Part shown: piece by piece, positions 1-10,987 of the stretch
How the letters are laid out: every line of letters starts with the position of its first letter
How positions within the stretch are numbered: the stretch's first letter is position 1
Assembly (NCBI RefSeq): GCF_003573695.1
Contig: NC_039363.1
Span: forward strand, 148,770,826 to 148,834,825
From: Papaver somniferum
Taxonomy: Eukaryota; Streptophyta; Magnoliopsida; Ranunculales; Papaveraceae
Length of the DNA stretch: 64,000 nucleotides
Direction of reading: 5' to 3'
Made by a program: the position numbers and the translations under genes
Notes under the pieces: generated by a model
The model's database searches: none
Told to the model about the DNA's origin: nothing
What the model saw: the letters and a program-made list of their open reading frames with translations, nothing else

Positions 1-1087
1 GAAGACTTGAAGATGTGAAGAAGCAAGGAGCTACAACGAAAGCAATCGTCCTTCCACTTGAGGTTAGTGATATTTGACTTGAACTGTTTCATTCCCTAAC
101 GTATCTTTCAAGTCGTGCATATTGAAAACATTCCATTGTTAACAGAATCCGTTTTGTGCGTGATTGATCACAAGAGATTCAAGTGATTGTGTGCAGGTTT
201 TTATTGAAGATTTAAGAAGATTTGAAGATAAAGAAGATATTGAAGATATGACTTGGGTTTATAATCTTTGGTCTGCACAATACTTGTCTTGGTAAAATAG
301 GATCCAATTAATAATCGGTTTATCCTTGTGGTAGATTGGATTGATTAATTGAGTAGATCGGCATCAACACAATTCTTTGGATTAAGAATGTTGTTGGCTT
401 AATCTTAAACGATTACTTCGGTAATCGAACATAAGATAGATCTAAGGACCCGACGAAGGAGTTTATGTTAAGATAAACGGAAGATCCTTTGTCCGACTCA
501 TATCACTTGGTTGAATACAGTTGATACCAAACAGATTTGTTGTTCCTTTATTGTTTGGAATACGAAACAAAAGAATTGTTCTAAGTAAGTGACTTATTTA
601 TAAGTCGGAGGCGTGGGAATACATACGGAACTAGGTGAACTATAGGTTTAGTTGCTTCCTCTCAACTATACGAAGTTAGGTATAATTTTGTGTAACGGCT
701 TAATCCTAAGAGTATTCAATTCTGGACAAGGTCCCGGAGTTTTCCTGCATTTGCGGTTTCGTCGTTAACAAAATTTTGCTGCGTCATTTACTTTATATTT
801 CCGCATGATAATTGTTTTATTATAATGAAAGCAAATTACAAAAACGTTAATTCCTATTTACTTGATAAGAAATCCTATTGTGTTTGGTTAAGTCCGAACC
901 TTTGTGTCAAGTAAACATACTTCGTTGTTGTATTGTCTTGATCTCGTATCCATATACGATCACATGAAGGGTGAACCGATTAGTTGTATTGTCTCGACTC
1001 ATTCCATAGACAATCACTTTCGGAGAAAGGACTTATAAGTAGGAAAAGTTTTAGCTTGTGGTATATTTGGGTACCCTCGCATTTTCA
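1..1087 (+). repeat. 5' LTR of element A, internally deleted and cut by window edge
   Basis: It matches the LTRs at 5300-8107, 10988-13755 and 17157-19545. At about position 130 the sequence jumps from the early LTR to a point well over 1 kb further on in the full copies, so U3, including the TATA box and the GAACCGATCCT array, is missing. It ends in TTTTCA just before the PBS. Confidence 0.85.
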
Positions 1088-1089
1088 AT

Positions 1090-1101
1090 TGGTTTCAGAC
1101 A
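1090..1101 (+). other. Degenerate primer-binding site of element A
   Basis: It reads TGGTTTCAGACA against the TGGTATCAGAGC seen in B, C and D. The intact form is complementary to the 3' end of initiator tRNA-Met. The changes suggest the copy is dead. Confidence 0.7.
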
Positions 1102-1155
1102 GGAAAACACGAAAAGATCTAACAATCTGTGTTTGGTGCGATCCAACCTATAAGA

Positions 1156-2845
1156 ATGAACTCGATTTTTCATGAATCGACTTTAATTAACGTACCGCCA
1201 AGATCTGACGGAATAAACTATCTATGGTGGAAATCTTCTATGAGATATTTTCTTCAATCACAAGACTTTAAAATTTGGATATTAGCCGTCGAAGGATATA
1301 TTTACCCTAAGGTAGAAAATTCGGAAACTGAGCCCAAACGCTTAGTGGATTTTTCAAACGAAGAAAAGGCTCTTGCCAAGAAGAATTCAGATGGTTTGAA
1401 TGCTATTATTCATGCTGTAAGTCGTTATTTACAACATCATGTCTCAACATGTCAAACTTCGAAAGAAGCTTGGGATAATCTTCAGATCGTATTCGAAGGA
1501 AATTCATCAGAGAAAGAAGCTAGACTTCAAACTCTCACTTCCGATTGGGAAAACCTTCGAATGGATGACAACGACACTTTTGAAAAGTTTCATTTTAAAC
1601 TCTCTGAGATAATTAATGCCTCTTTCTCTCTTGGAAAGACTATTTCTGAAAAAAATATAGTATGCAAAATTCTCAGATCATTGCCATCTAGATATGATAC
1701 CAAAAAGCATGCAATCATTGAAGCTAATGATATTTCATCTCTTTCTAGAAGTTCTTTAGCTGGAAAACTGAAAATATTTAATCAAGAGAATCTGTCTAAG
1801 CAAAAGGACAATCTGGCCTACAAAGCTTTTAAAAGGGTTCCGACTAGATTTTCGGAAAGCTTTAGAGATCAGGAAGATCAATCTGATGAAGATGAAATAA
1901 ATCATCACTTATCTCTTATTACTCAACGATTCAAGAAGCTGTTGAGACATCGAAAAAGAGAATCTCCCGTGTCAAAAGGAAAACATGTTCCTTCACATAA
2001 ACGTGAAGACACCTGGGATGATGATGATATCATTCTTCAATGCTACAAGTTAGGGGATTTGGTCATATTCTCCAGATTGTCCAACAAAGGACACACAATG
2101 GAAAATAAATGCTTACATTGCAACTCTTGATTATTGTCGTAATGAGAATGATCAAGTTGATGAGATACATCATGTTGCAACTATTTCATAAGTCTATGAA
2201 TCTGAAAGTCTTCCAACTATAGACACTCAAAAAGGGCTTACCCCTTCGATTTTCGAGGAGATTTTTCCAGGCAAAGATAAAACAACTCATCTTCTTATAT
2301 CTGACATTGTTGAAATAAAATCATCACTTAATCAACTCAATTAGAGTTTTCTAAATGATAAGGAAAAATTCAACAAGCGACTAAAGAAAATCGAAGTTAC
2401 TCAATGCTCCGGAAAAGCACAAGTGTCTAAACTCATCTTCGATATTCATTCTTTCCAAGATGAGATCAGGAAGCTAAAAGAAGAAAATCAGAAACTGAGA
2501 GAAGGACTCAATTACCTTAAAAAATCATCACCATGTATGTATGATTCAAGAGACAAGAAAGTGAGGCTAAAAAATTCTCAAGGATCTAAATCCAGAAAAA
2601 GTAATATTTTTGTTGTTTGCTTCTTGTGCAAACAAAGTGGGCACTTTCAAAGGGTATGTCCGAATATTAAACAAAGAGAGAGACTGTATAAAACCATAAA
2701 ATCAAGATCAAATCATGGATCAAAGGTCTATTCGAAACAAGAGAACAAGCCCTTCGAGCATCATGATCTCACAACGAGACTAAGAAATGAGTCTAAGAAA
2801 TTGTTGAAATCTTCAAGGGAAGAAAATTCAACAACCAAATTGTGA
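1156..2845 (+). pseudogene. gag: Copia-type gag polyprotein relic (element A), two CCHC knuckles
   Basis: The frame opens at the ATG at 1156; an upstream in-frame ATG at 1129 lies in leader sequence conserved in B and C. The N-terminal part has the plant copia gag (UBN2/DUF4219-like) pattern: NVPP..DG.NY..W...M, then FLQ..DF..W, then a helical capsid-like region with AWDNLQ and a SRYDTKKHAI block. A first CCHC knuckle at 2039-2080 is broken by a frameshift (CYK then GFGHILQ then C). From 2078 the shifted frame runs to 2845 with in-frame stops at 2189-2191 and 2342-2344. It includes a heptad stretch (IRKLKEENQKLREGL) and a second, intact knuckle, CFLCKQSGHFQRVC, near 2620-2660. The original product was about 560 residues. 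It is a nucleocapsid protein without pol. Confidence 0.85.
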
Positions 2846-3056
2846 CAACCTAACCGGTTATCATGAACCCTTACTTGTTATCCCTGATAGTATACAGTAA
2901 GGATATAGATGTAAATATTTGGGTAAAAATATTTCTAAAATTGATTTTTCGGTTATGAATTTAATTAAAATAATATTCTCAAAGATCCTTGAGAAAAAGT
3001 CTAAGAGCTTATAAGAGGTAAGATATCTTACTTCATTTTCATAGAGTTCTGACAGA

Positions 3057-3439
3057 ATGTCTACCTCTAGTTGCAGTTCTCGCAAAACCGAAAAGGTCTT
3101 GACTATATTGTTTCCTAACAAGAAACTTCGTCTTGAGTCTTCTGATGGCGATTCTGACTCATCTCCAGAGCTTCAACATGATATTACTAATGAATAGATC
3201 TCTTCTCTCAATGATAATCTTCTCAAGAATCTCTCACTAAAGTTAGATCTAATTTTATGTGAATTAAGGAACATGGAAAAAGATTTGAGGAAGGAAGTTA
3301 AAGATTCAATGACAATGTTGTGAGTCTTGAATCAAGACTTGTGGTTATAGAAGATGATTGGAATCCGGTAAAATCTGTTGTTCCGGTTTCAGTCTTGGAG
3401 GAAAACTCTAAAAAGTCGAGCTTAGAGTTTCAAAAATGA
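3057..3439 (+). pseudogene. Small ORF2 downstream of gag in element A (function unknown)
   Basis: The ATG at 3057 starts a Ser/Lys-rich N-terminus followed by an acidic serine patch (GDSDSS). After an in-frame TAG the same frame continues with a leucine-rich, coiled-coil-like stretch (LLKNLSLKLDLILCELRNM). A one-base shift then leads to a tail ending at the TGA at 3437-3439. ORFs with the same position, size class and layout lie in B (14846), C (21156) and D (37520, minus). C shares the DSDSS patch. I recognise no known domain. It could be a relic of something larger, but its recurrence argues for a discrete gene. Confidence 0.55.
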
Positions 3440-5288
3440 GAATAATAGACATCAATTTTTGATTTCTTTAATTGATTGTATCGGTCTATTATCAATAAAA
3501 TTATTTGATTGGTAATTTTTATTGTGATAGTTTTCGGTTTACATAGCATGTGCTTGAATGCTTTTATATTATTGCTATGTATGTTTATGGGATGTTTGAT
3601 TTTGGTTTTACTACCTTAATACTCGATCTCATATGTTGTGAACCCTTGTGGTTTGGATGACTTTTTGATTTAGCGGATTAAGTTCTATACCATGTTGGTA
3701 GGATTTATCAAATAATCATGAGGGGTTCTGGTAGAAACAATATGTGAAAAACTCAAAATATGTTGAATCGGTTTTGGTTTAGCATAAAAGCATATGTGTT
3801 TCGACGGTTTCAACTTTTACTTGCAATTGTTAAAACCGATTCTCAACCTTTCTCTGGTAAAGGTTGGTTGTTGTTATTCTTTTGTTTATGCTTAAGGATG
3901 AAAACGTGGTGATATTTCAATATCATTTCTCCCTGGACAAAGATGTTATCATATTGGAGAAGTAGATGCGAAATTTGAGGTAAAAATCTTGTTAGTTAAT
4001 TGTTTTCCTGTTTAAGAAAAGCATGAGTTTATATTATATATATTTGTTGCTTTTGCTTAACAAAATTTCGGTTCAATTGATATTTATTCCATGATGTGTG
4101 TGCGGATGTGTGTTTCAATTGGTTCCGGTTAAGAAAAACTATTGTTATCTTGATTTATTGTGTGGTATCAATTGTTTAGGCTTACAAAATTTCGGTACAA
4201 TTGATGTTGTGTGTGATTCAATTGGGTCCGGTTAAGAAAAACTATTGTTATCTTGCTTTGTATGGTATCAATTTTTTAGGCTTACAAAATTTCGATGCAA
4301 TTCTTTTAATGTCTATGTTGTTCCAATTGCTTCCGGTTGAGGTGAATAATTATGCAAGTTGATTTATGTTAGTTTGTATGAATTATTTATGGCTTAACGA
4401 AATAAAAGGTGTACGGGATGAGTTGTTTAGTCCAATTCGATTCCGGATAAGAGAAACTAAGTTAATTCTGATCTTAGTTAGACTTATCGAAGTGAGGTTT
4501 CGGTTATTCAAGTCTAATCGAATGCCTTAACAAGAAATGCTAGTTAACTAACCTAGTACTTGTCTTGTTTAAAATTGAAAGGTCTAAGTTTATGTATAAT
4601 TAGAACCTGATGAGAAAAACAGAATTATCTTTATTTTGGTCTTATCGAATTAAGCGGTTGTTTTTGAACAATCAGTTTAGCAAAGGGACTAAGGTGCTTA
4701 GTTGATTTGTATTTTTCTAAACTAAAGTGGAAAAATTGTTTCGGACAATTGTTTCCTTGGTAACATATCAAAATAAAACTACTTGTAGTTTCGATTTTGA
4801 TATTGGTTATCAGAACATGATGTGTGGAACCCTCGTGCCTAACTCTACAGGTTGCAAGTCTATTAAGATTTGTAAGATTCTTTTCGTGTTGTCCTTTATT
4901 TTTCGTTTCTTTGTAATTTTTGTGACAAAAAGGGGGAGAAATATATGGAGTAAAACAGGTGATACTGGCATTTATTTTATATAATTGGTATCGCTAAGGA
5001 AAAGAACAATGGTGCTTGAACGTTTATCTAACGAAAGAGTGAAAGCACAGACTAAGGGGGAGTAACATGTCATATGAATTGGTATAACAAAGACGTGAAA
5101 ATTGAATATCTACCTATATTCCTTAGGGGGAGTATTAACTTTGTTATTATAATGTCAACAACGACATTTTCAAGGATTGAATGTAAGCAGTTTTACTGTG
5201 CTGTTGAATCGGGAATCAAGCGTATGTGTAATGAATTCTTGTAATTTGTTTATCCATATGATGTAAGATTTATATCACTAAAACTGAC
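3440..5288 (+). other. Long 3' noncoding region of element A with 103-bp repeats
   Basis: The 1.85 kb between ORF2 and the PPT has no supported gene. It is conserved in B (15323-17143) and C (21606-23492), starting with a TAGACATCAA block. Units of about 103 bp start at 4114, 4217 and 4320, each opening with TTCAATT and TCCGGTT. Purine tracts of AAGGGGGAG type occur near 4929, 5054 and 5124 before the terminal PPT. Short ORFs here (such as the one from 4727) lie in the repeat-bearing noncoding sequence and are not genes. Confidence 0.7.
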
Positions 5289-5298
5289 AAAGGGGAGA
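5289..5298 (+). other. Polypurine tract of element A
   Basis: AAAGGGGAGA lies one base before the TGTTAGAG start of the 3' LTR. This is the expected primer for plus-strand synthesis. Confidence 0.85.
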
Positions 5299-6044
5299 TT
5301 GTTAGAGCATTACTCGGTTCAAACCACCAAGCATTGGTATGTCAAGTTTGGTTGTCATATTTTAGTGAATCAAAACTCATGTTAAGAGTCGCTTGATTAT
5401 GTACTAGAGTCAACTTCGTATATGTTAGCTTGAAAGTATTAGGATATGAGACATTACAAGTATTGCGAAGACTTGAAGATGTGAAGAAGCAAGGATCTAC
5501 AACGACAACAATCATCTTTCCACTTGAGGTTAGTGATATTTGACTTGAACTATTTCGTTCCCTAACGTATCTTTCAAGTCGTGCATATTGAAAACATAAC
5601 TGTGAAGCATATTTGAACTCTAGATAGACATAGTATTAAGGAATACAATAAGAGGTTTGTTGCCTAACCATTAAACTTTATAGATAAGACATCGCCATAA
5701 TCATTTGAATGCTATTGTGATTATGTATGGGTATGAGGTGAGGATTTCATCCTAGGGAACAATGTTTACATGTGTTCTAAGGAAGTAAGTTCATAAACTT
5801 GTTTGTGAACCTAAAAGGAAATTGCCAGGTGTTATTGGTTTTGTTATTCATTGCATATCTTATGAACAACCAATATGTGTGATTGAGTATAACCGCTCAC
5901 AACTTGTTTGTGTTCTTGGTAGAACTCTTCACAAAGGCCTGACTTATGTATGGGTATGACTTTTATTAGTGAAACCGATCTTAAGTAATCACCTGAGATG
6001 GTATGATCAGGTATGTGTTATGTCTGACCAAATCTGGGAAAGGT

Positions 6045-6242
6045 GAACCGATCCTAGTAAGAGATGCAGTACATCACAAAGGGGAACCGATCCTTGTATG
6101 AGGTACAACAAGGTTTATAGCAGAAAGGGAAACCGATCCTATGGACATGTGCAACACGTTTTTAGGCAAAGGGGAACCGATCCTATGGACATGTGCAACA
6201 ATTATAAGTTAGATACCATATATACGTGGGGAACCGATCCTA
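6045..6242 (+). promoter_or_regulatory. U3 array of five GAACCGATCCT-type motifs
   Basis: Five near-copies of GGGAACCGATCCT are spaced about 35-60 bp apart, some 550-750 bp upstream of the TATA box. Most are followed by TGTATG or ATGGACATGTGCAAC. The LTRs at 10988, 17157 and 55929 carry three to five copies at the equivalent place. Clustered repeats in U3 are typical of LTR enhancers, but the binding factor is unknown. Confidence 0.6.
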
Positions 6243-6795
6243 GTACCTAGTCAACCGAATTTTGGAAAGATAGTGATTGAATGTTGTTGTACTCACATGG
6301 AGGTAGAGCCGATACTCGTTTTGGTAGAACCATTAAACCCATGATTGTGATTGAATGTTTGTTTAATCAATCACATAGTTCTTGAAAGTCAGATGAACCA
6401 ATTATAAACTTGTTTGTAAGTGTGGCAAATCGGTTTCAAGGTTGTAAGTGTGAAAGAGAACTTACAAAGTAAGGATGTCGACATACTTTGAACACGTGTT
6501 GTGAATGTTTATTTCTTTAATTGTTCAAAGTTATTCCTTAATAGCTAAAGGAAGAAAATCCCAGGATCGAAACATAAGTAAGTGAAGAATATTTTAATTA
6601 AGATTATTAATTTCATTTTGTAGGGAAATATAAGAATTAGTAATGTGCATTTACTATTAGATTTTCCGAGAGATTTCGATCATTATTTTTGGAAAAACCA
6701 TTTCCAGGAATTATGAAAACCGAATTTGTGCTTTAATTAAAATCTTGAGAATATTTTCGGTTTTGGAAATTCATTGGTGTCAAAACTTCCTTGTC

Positions 6796-6803
6796 TATAA
6801 ATA
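6796..6803 (+). promoter_or_regulatory. TATA box of LTR promoter
   Basis: TATAAATA lies in the context TTGTC-TATAAATAC. It is kept at 12431, 18600 and 23800, and on the minus strand at 57260-57267. It is the only TATA-like site at the same place in every LTR of this family that retains the region. Confidence 0.7.
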
Positions 6804-8107
6804 CTTGAAGTTTTCCTTTCTAGCAAACTAATCCTTTATAACAACATACTTCCTCTTTTGTTGTTGTTACTGGTGTAGCCGCCTATTCGGAGAGGAGAGT
6901 AACCTAATTAGGCGAAATATCTTACGGCCGTTCAGTTTAAAGTCTTATTTGGGATTGAGAAGCTCTAGCGTGTATCGTTGGTGGGAAACTAGATAAGTGC
7001 GGTTTATCTTTTGTTTTCGATTGATTTGATTGACTAACGGTGGTTGAAATCTGATTGCACCTAGTTTGTTTATGCTTGCGGATATTCTCTTCTGATATAA
7101 GATATACTCAAACTAGTTCATAGTTTCGACAGGGATCTTTGGACTGTTGTTAGTTCTAAAGATGATCTTGTGATAATCCATTTTTAACAGACACCGTTCT
7201 TTGCGTGATTGATCACAAGAGATTCAAGTGATTAAGAAGATTTGAAGACAAATAAGATATTGAAGATCTGACTTGGGTTTATAATCTTTAGTGTGCACAA
7301 TACTTGTTTTGGTGAAAGAGGATCCAATTAATAATCGGTTTATCCTCGTGGTAGATTGGATTGATTAATTGAGTAGATCGGCATCAACACAATTCTTTGG
7401 ATTAAGAGTGTTTTTGGATTAATCTTAAACGATTACTTCGGTAATTGAACATAAGATAGATCTAAGGACCTGACGAAGGAGTTTATGTTAAGATAAACGG
7501 AAGATCCTTTGTCCGACTCATATCACTTGGTTGAATAGAGTTAATACCAAACAGATTTATTGTTCCTTTACTGTTTGGAATACGAACCAAAGGAATTGTT
7601 CCAAGTACGTGACTTATTTATAAGTTGGAGGCGTGGGAATATAGACGTAACTAGGTGAACTATAGGTTTAGTTGCTTGGTCTCAACTATACGAAGTTAGG
7701 TGTAATTTTGTGTAGCGGCTTAATCCTGAGAGTATTCAATTCTAGACAAAGTCCCGGGGTTTTTCTGCATTTGCGGTTTCCTCGTTATCAAAATCTTGCC
7801 GTGTCATTTACTTTATATTTCCGCATTATAATTGTTTTATTATAATTAAAGTAAATTACACAAACGTTAATTCCTATTTACTTGATAAACAATCCTATTG
7901 TGTTTGGTTAAGTCTGAACCTTTGTATCAAGTAAACATACTTCGTTGTTGTATTGTTTCGATCTCGTATCCATAGACGATCACACGAAGTGTGAAGCGAT
8001 TAGTTGTATTGTCTCGACTCAATGCATAGACAATCACTTTCGGATAAAAGACTTATATGTAGGAAAAGTTTTAGCTTGTGTTATATTTCGGTACCCTCAC
8101 CTTCTCA

Positions 8108-10174
8108 CATTGTGATCGCCAATTATTAGTAGGGTAAAAACTGATTCTGCTGAAAATAGTAAATTTTGTGTGTTGATGAGAAATGAATTCAAACCCTAGA
8201 CAAAATGTACTGCAGAAGAGTACTTTAGATTCGAGAGATCAATCTGTAAGACTCTGGCATAAACTAAGAAATGGCCATTCCAGATTCAAATCGGTCACAA
8301 AGGAAGGAAAAGGGTTGATCTTAGGAAGGAAAGCAGAGAAGGTTTTGAGATCAGAGTGATAGTCTTTGTAAGGTGTGGTTGTTTATGACTTGCTATCAGA
8401 ACGTTGAATTGCTAGCAGAATGAAAGCTATAGGTTCTGGCTGTTTCTGAATACTTATGTTGATGATACTGTTGTTGGTTGAAATAGGTTGAAAACCTATT
8501 TATACAAGTCATAATTAAACCCCCCTGATCTCGTAGGAAATGGAGGTAGTTAAGTAGTGGAGAAGAGGGAATCGTGTAAATATGGTGAGAATCATGTCCT
8601 TGTCATGAAGGGAAGACCGGTCAGCTTTACACCCACTACTTATTTACTGCTATCAACCGTCCGCCTTTCCTGACACTTTCTCATAATGGGAATGTTGCAC
8701 GCCGCACGCTGTAAACCGCCGAACCAATACCCTGATGAGTATCACCCAGTTTGTGACATGTTTGATATCTCGAGTATTTTTGTGGAAATATGAAGCAAGT
8801 TACATGAAGAATAAAACAAGTCCTTCATAGTAATTGCTGAGTGGGTCTTGCTGACAAGACCTGATAATTTTGACCAATCACGCGCAAGCTAGGTGGTCAT
8901 ATGTGATGAGTCAAGTCGTGAAAGTGAGACTTGATGTGAGTTAGCACTCAAAAATAGCATACGGTGCTTTTAGGTTAAATAGTTAAATAATTAAATCTTT
9001 TATTAAATCGATATTTATGAAATATCGTTTATAATCGATGCAGGTAAAACATCGCTTTTAAGTAAGTATCTCAAATTAAATCGATGCCGTTGTTAGGAGC
9101 GCAACCATACTTCTTTGGTTGGGCGGTTGGCAGCCGAGAAAATCGACTGAAAGCGGCGTGACGACTCATGAAGAAGCGCAACAGCTGACACCAATCATGG
9201 CGTCTCACTGGTTTCCTAAGACTGGATCCAAGCCGGTCAAATCATCTAACAAAATTGGATGGTTGAGATGATTTTGTGGTAGTTGTTGATTACCGTTAAT
9301 TTATTTAATAATCTTATGAGTAGCATGGCCAACCAACTTTGGGTAGCCTCCAGGAGTCGTATGGGTAGGTTAAGGACAGGCCGATCGATCCCCATGGAAG
9401 AAGGGATGCCGGCGATCACGACGGCATCTCGTTGGCTCTTCGAAATTGGATCTGGGCTGGTCGATTTAGATGGCGAAGTTTGACGGCCGAGATCACTTTG
9501 CGGCAGTCATGTACTGCCGTTAATTGGATTTCAAGGCTTTTAAAGACGTATGACCAACCCACTTTGGGTGATCGGTTTGGGGTGTTTCTTGCAGGTTGCA
9601 AGCAATACGATTGGTCTAAGCCAAAAGTGGGCCTCCAATGAATATATCAACACCTTGTGGGTTGCCTAAAATAAAATATAGGCCGGTCGATTCGGCTGGC
9701 GAAGTTGGACGACTACAATTGATTTAGGACATCCAAGGCCGGATTGAAACTCTTTTTCATCCGCGCGGATGGCCTATTTTGGCTAGCGGTTATGGCTGCT
9801 GCTGGAAGGCTAGGGGAGTTCCGATTGGTAGGAATAGAAGTTGGTCCGCTAGTGAGTTCCACGGGACTTGTTTGGTCGTGTTTGAAAGTCCTAGGGTTAA
9901 CTACATAACTCACCAAGTTGTGTGGTCGCGATCAATTTACGGTTGTCTTGGACGGCCAAGATCTATTTTCTCAAGGATTGTAAGCACGTCGACCATACTA
10001 CTTCCACTTTTAATTAAAAGCGCTAGTTACAGCTTTGGAGCGATCTGATTGGTCGATGGAAAAGGGGTACCGGCTGTCAGCAGCATGGGGCGTGGCCAGT
10101 CGGCAAGGAGGGGCGCTTGTTAGGGCAAACCGACCGGCCAAGTTGCCTGGTCATGACTCCTTCCGATACTTTAC
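8108..10174 (-). repeat. LTR E1, first part (minus orientation)
   Basis: It is related to solo LTR E2 (30648-32773) over long blocks: the GTACTGCA...GAGTACTTT block near 8208, the reversed TATA box (CCTATTTATA, 8495-8504) and the GCACGCCGCACGCTGTAAACC block near 8698. Clear similarity starts near 8131, so the outermost bases are missing or diverged next to element A. The right half (9100-10174) is GC-richer and differs from E2's GCATGC minisatellite. Short ORFs at 9283-10048 have no recognisable domain and are not called. The sequence resumes at 25105 after an insertion with TSD TTTAC. Confidence 0.75.
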
Positions 10175-10987
10175 TGTTAGAGCATTGCTCGGTTGAACCC
10201 ACCAACCGTTGGTATGTCAAGTTTGGTCGTCATATTTTAGTGAATCAAAACTCATGTTAAGAGTCGCTTGATTATGTACTAGAGTCAACTTCGTATATGT
10301 TAGCTTGAAAGTATTAGGATATGAGACACTACAAGTATTGCGAAGTCTTGAAGATGTGAAGAATCAAGGAGCTACAACGACAACAATCATCCTTCCACTT
10401 GAGGTTAGTGATATTTGACTTGAACTGTTTCATTCCCTAACGTATATTTCAAGTCGTGCATATTGAAAACATAACTGCGAAGCATATTTGAACTCTAAAT
10501 AAACATAGTATTAAGGAATACAATACGAGTTTTACTGTTTAACCATTAAACTTTTTAGATAAGACATCGCCATAATCATTTGAATGCTATTGTGATTATG
10601 TATGGGTATGAGGTGAGGATTTCATCCTACGGAACAATGTTTACATGTGTTCTAAGGAAGTAAGTTCATAAACTTGTTTGTGGACCGAAAAAGAATATTC
10701 CAGGTGTTATTGGTTTTGTTATTCATTACATATCTTATAAACAACCAATATGTGTGATAGAGTATAACCACTCACAACTTGTTGTGTTCTTGGTAGAACT
10801 ATTCACAAAGGCCTGACTTATCTATTGGAATAACTTTTATTAGTAAAACCGATCTTAAGTAATCACCTGTGGTATGATCGGATTTTGTATGTCTGACCAA
10901 TTAAAAGGAAAGGGGAACCGATCCTTCTAAGGGGTGCAGTACATCAAAGGGAACCAATCCTTGTATGGGGTGCAGTAAGGTTTATAG
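10175..10987 (+). repeat. Partial LTR (first 813 bp) at left end of composite
   Basis: It starts TGTTAGAGCATTGCTCGG and follows the family LTR until TTTATAG, where a new TGTTAG begins at 10988. The copy at 11780 continues from that point with CAGAAAGGGG. The break is therefore an insertion point inside U3. The five bases before the new LTR are TATAG. Confidence 0.85.

Larger units (their letters stand above)
1..8107 (+). mobile_element. Element A: gag-only copia-type LTR retrotransposon
   Basis: The order is 5' LTR (cut by the window edge), degenerate PBS, gag relic, small ORF2, about 1.85 kb of 3' noncoding sequence, PPT and 3' LTR. This is the layout of a Ty1/copia-type element of the long-LTR kind. 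I could find no protease, integrase or reverse transcriptase in any frame of the 4.2 kb internal region, so it must have moved with enzymes supplied in trans. Plants have such elements under names like TR-GAG or LARD. The left end lies outside the window, so no TSD can be checked. Both coding regions are broken. Confidence 0.85.
5300..8107 (+). repeat. 3' LTR of element A (about 2.8 kb)
   Basis: It starts TGTTAGAG after the PPT and ends TTCTCA, giving the usual TG...CA termini. It is the longest full copy in the window. It carries the GAACCGATCCT array at 6045-6242 and a TATA box at 6796-6803. A small deletion near 7230 removes about 25 bases seen in the copy at 10988. No PBS follows, as expected for a 3' LTR. 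Confidence 0.9.

Noticed and set aside
9283..10048. Cluster of short ORFs on both strands
   Set aside because: They overlap each other in the GC-richer half of LTR E1 and show no domain.
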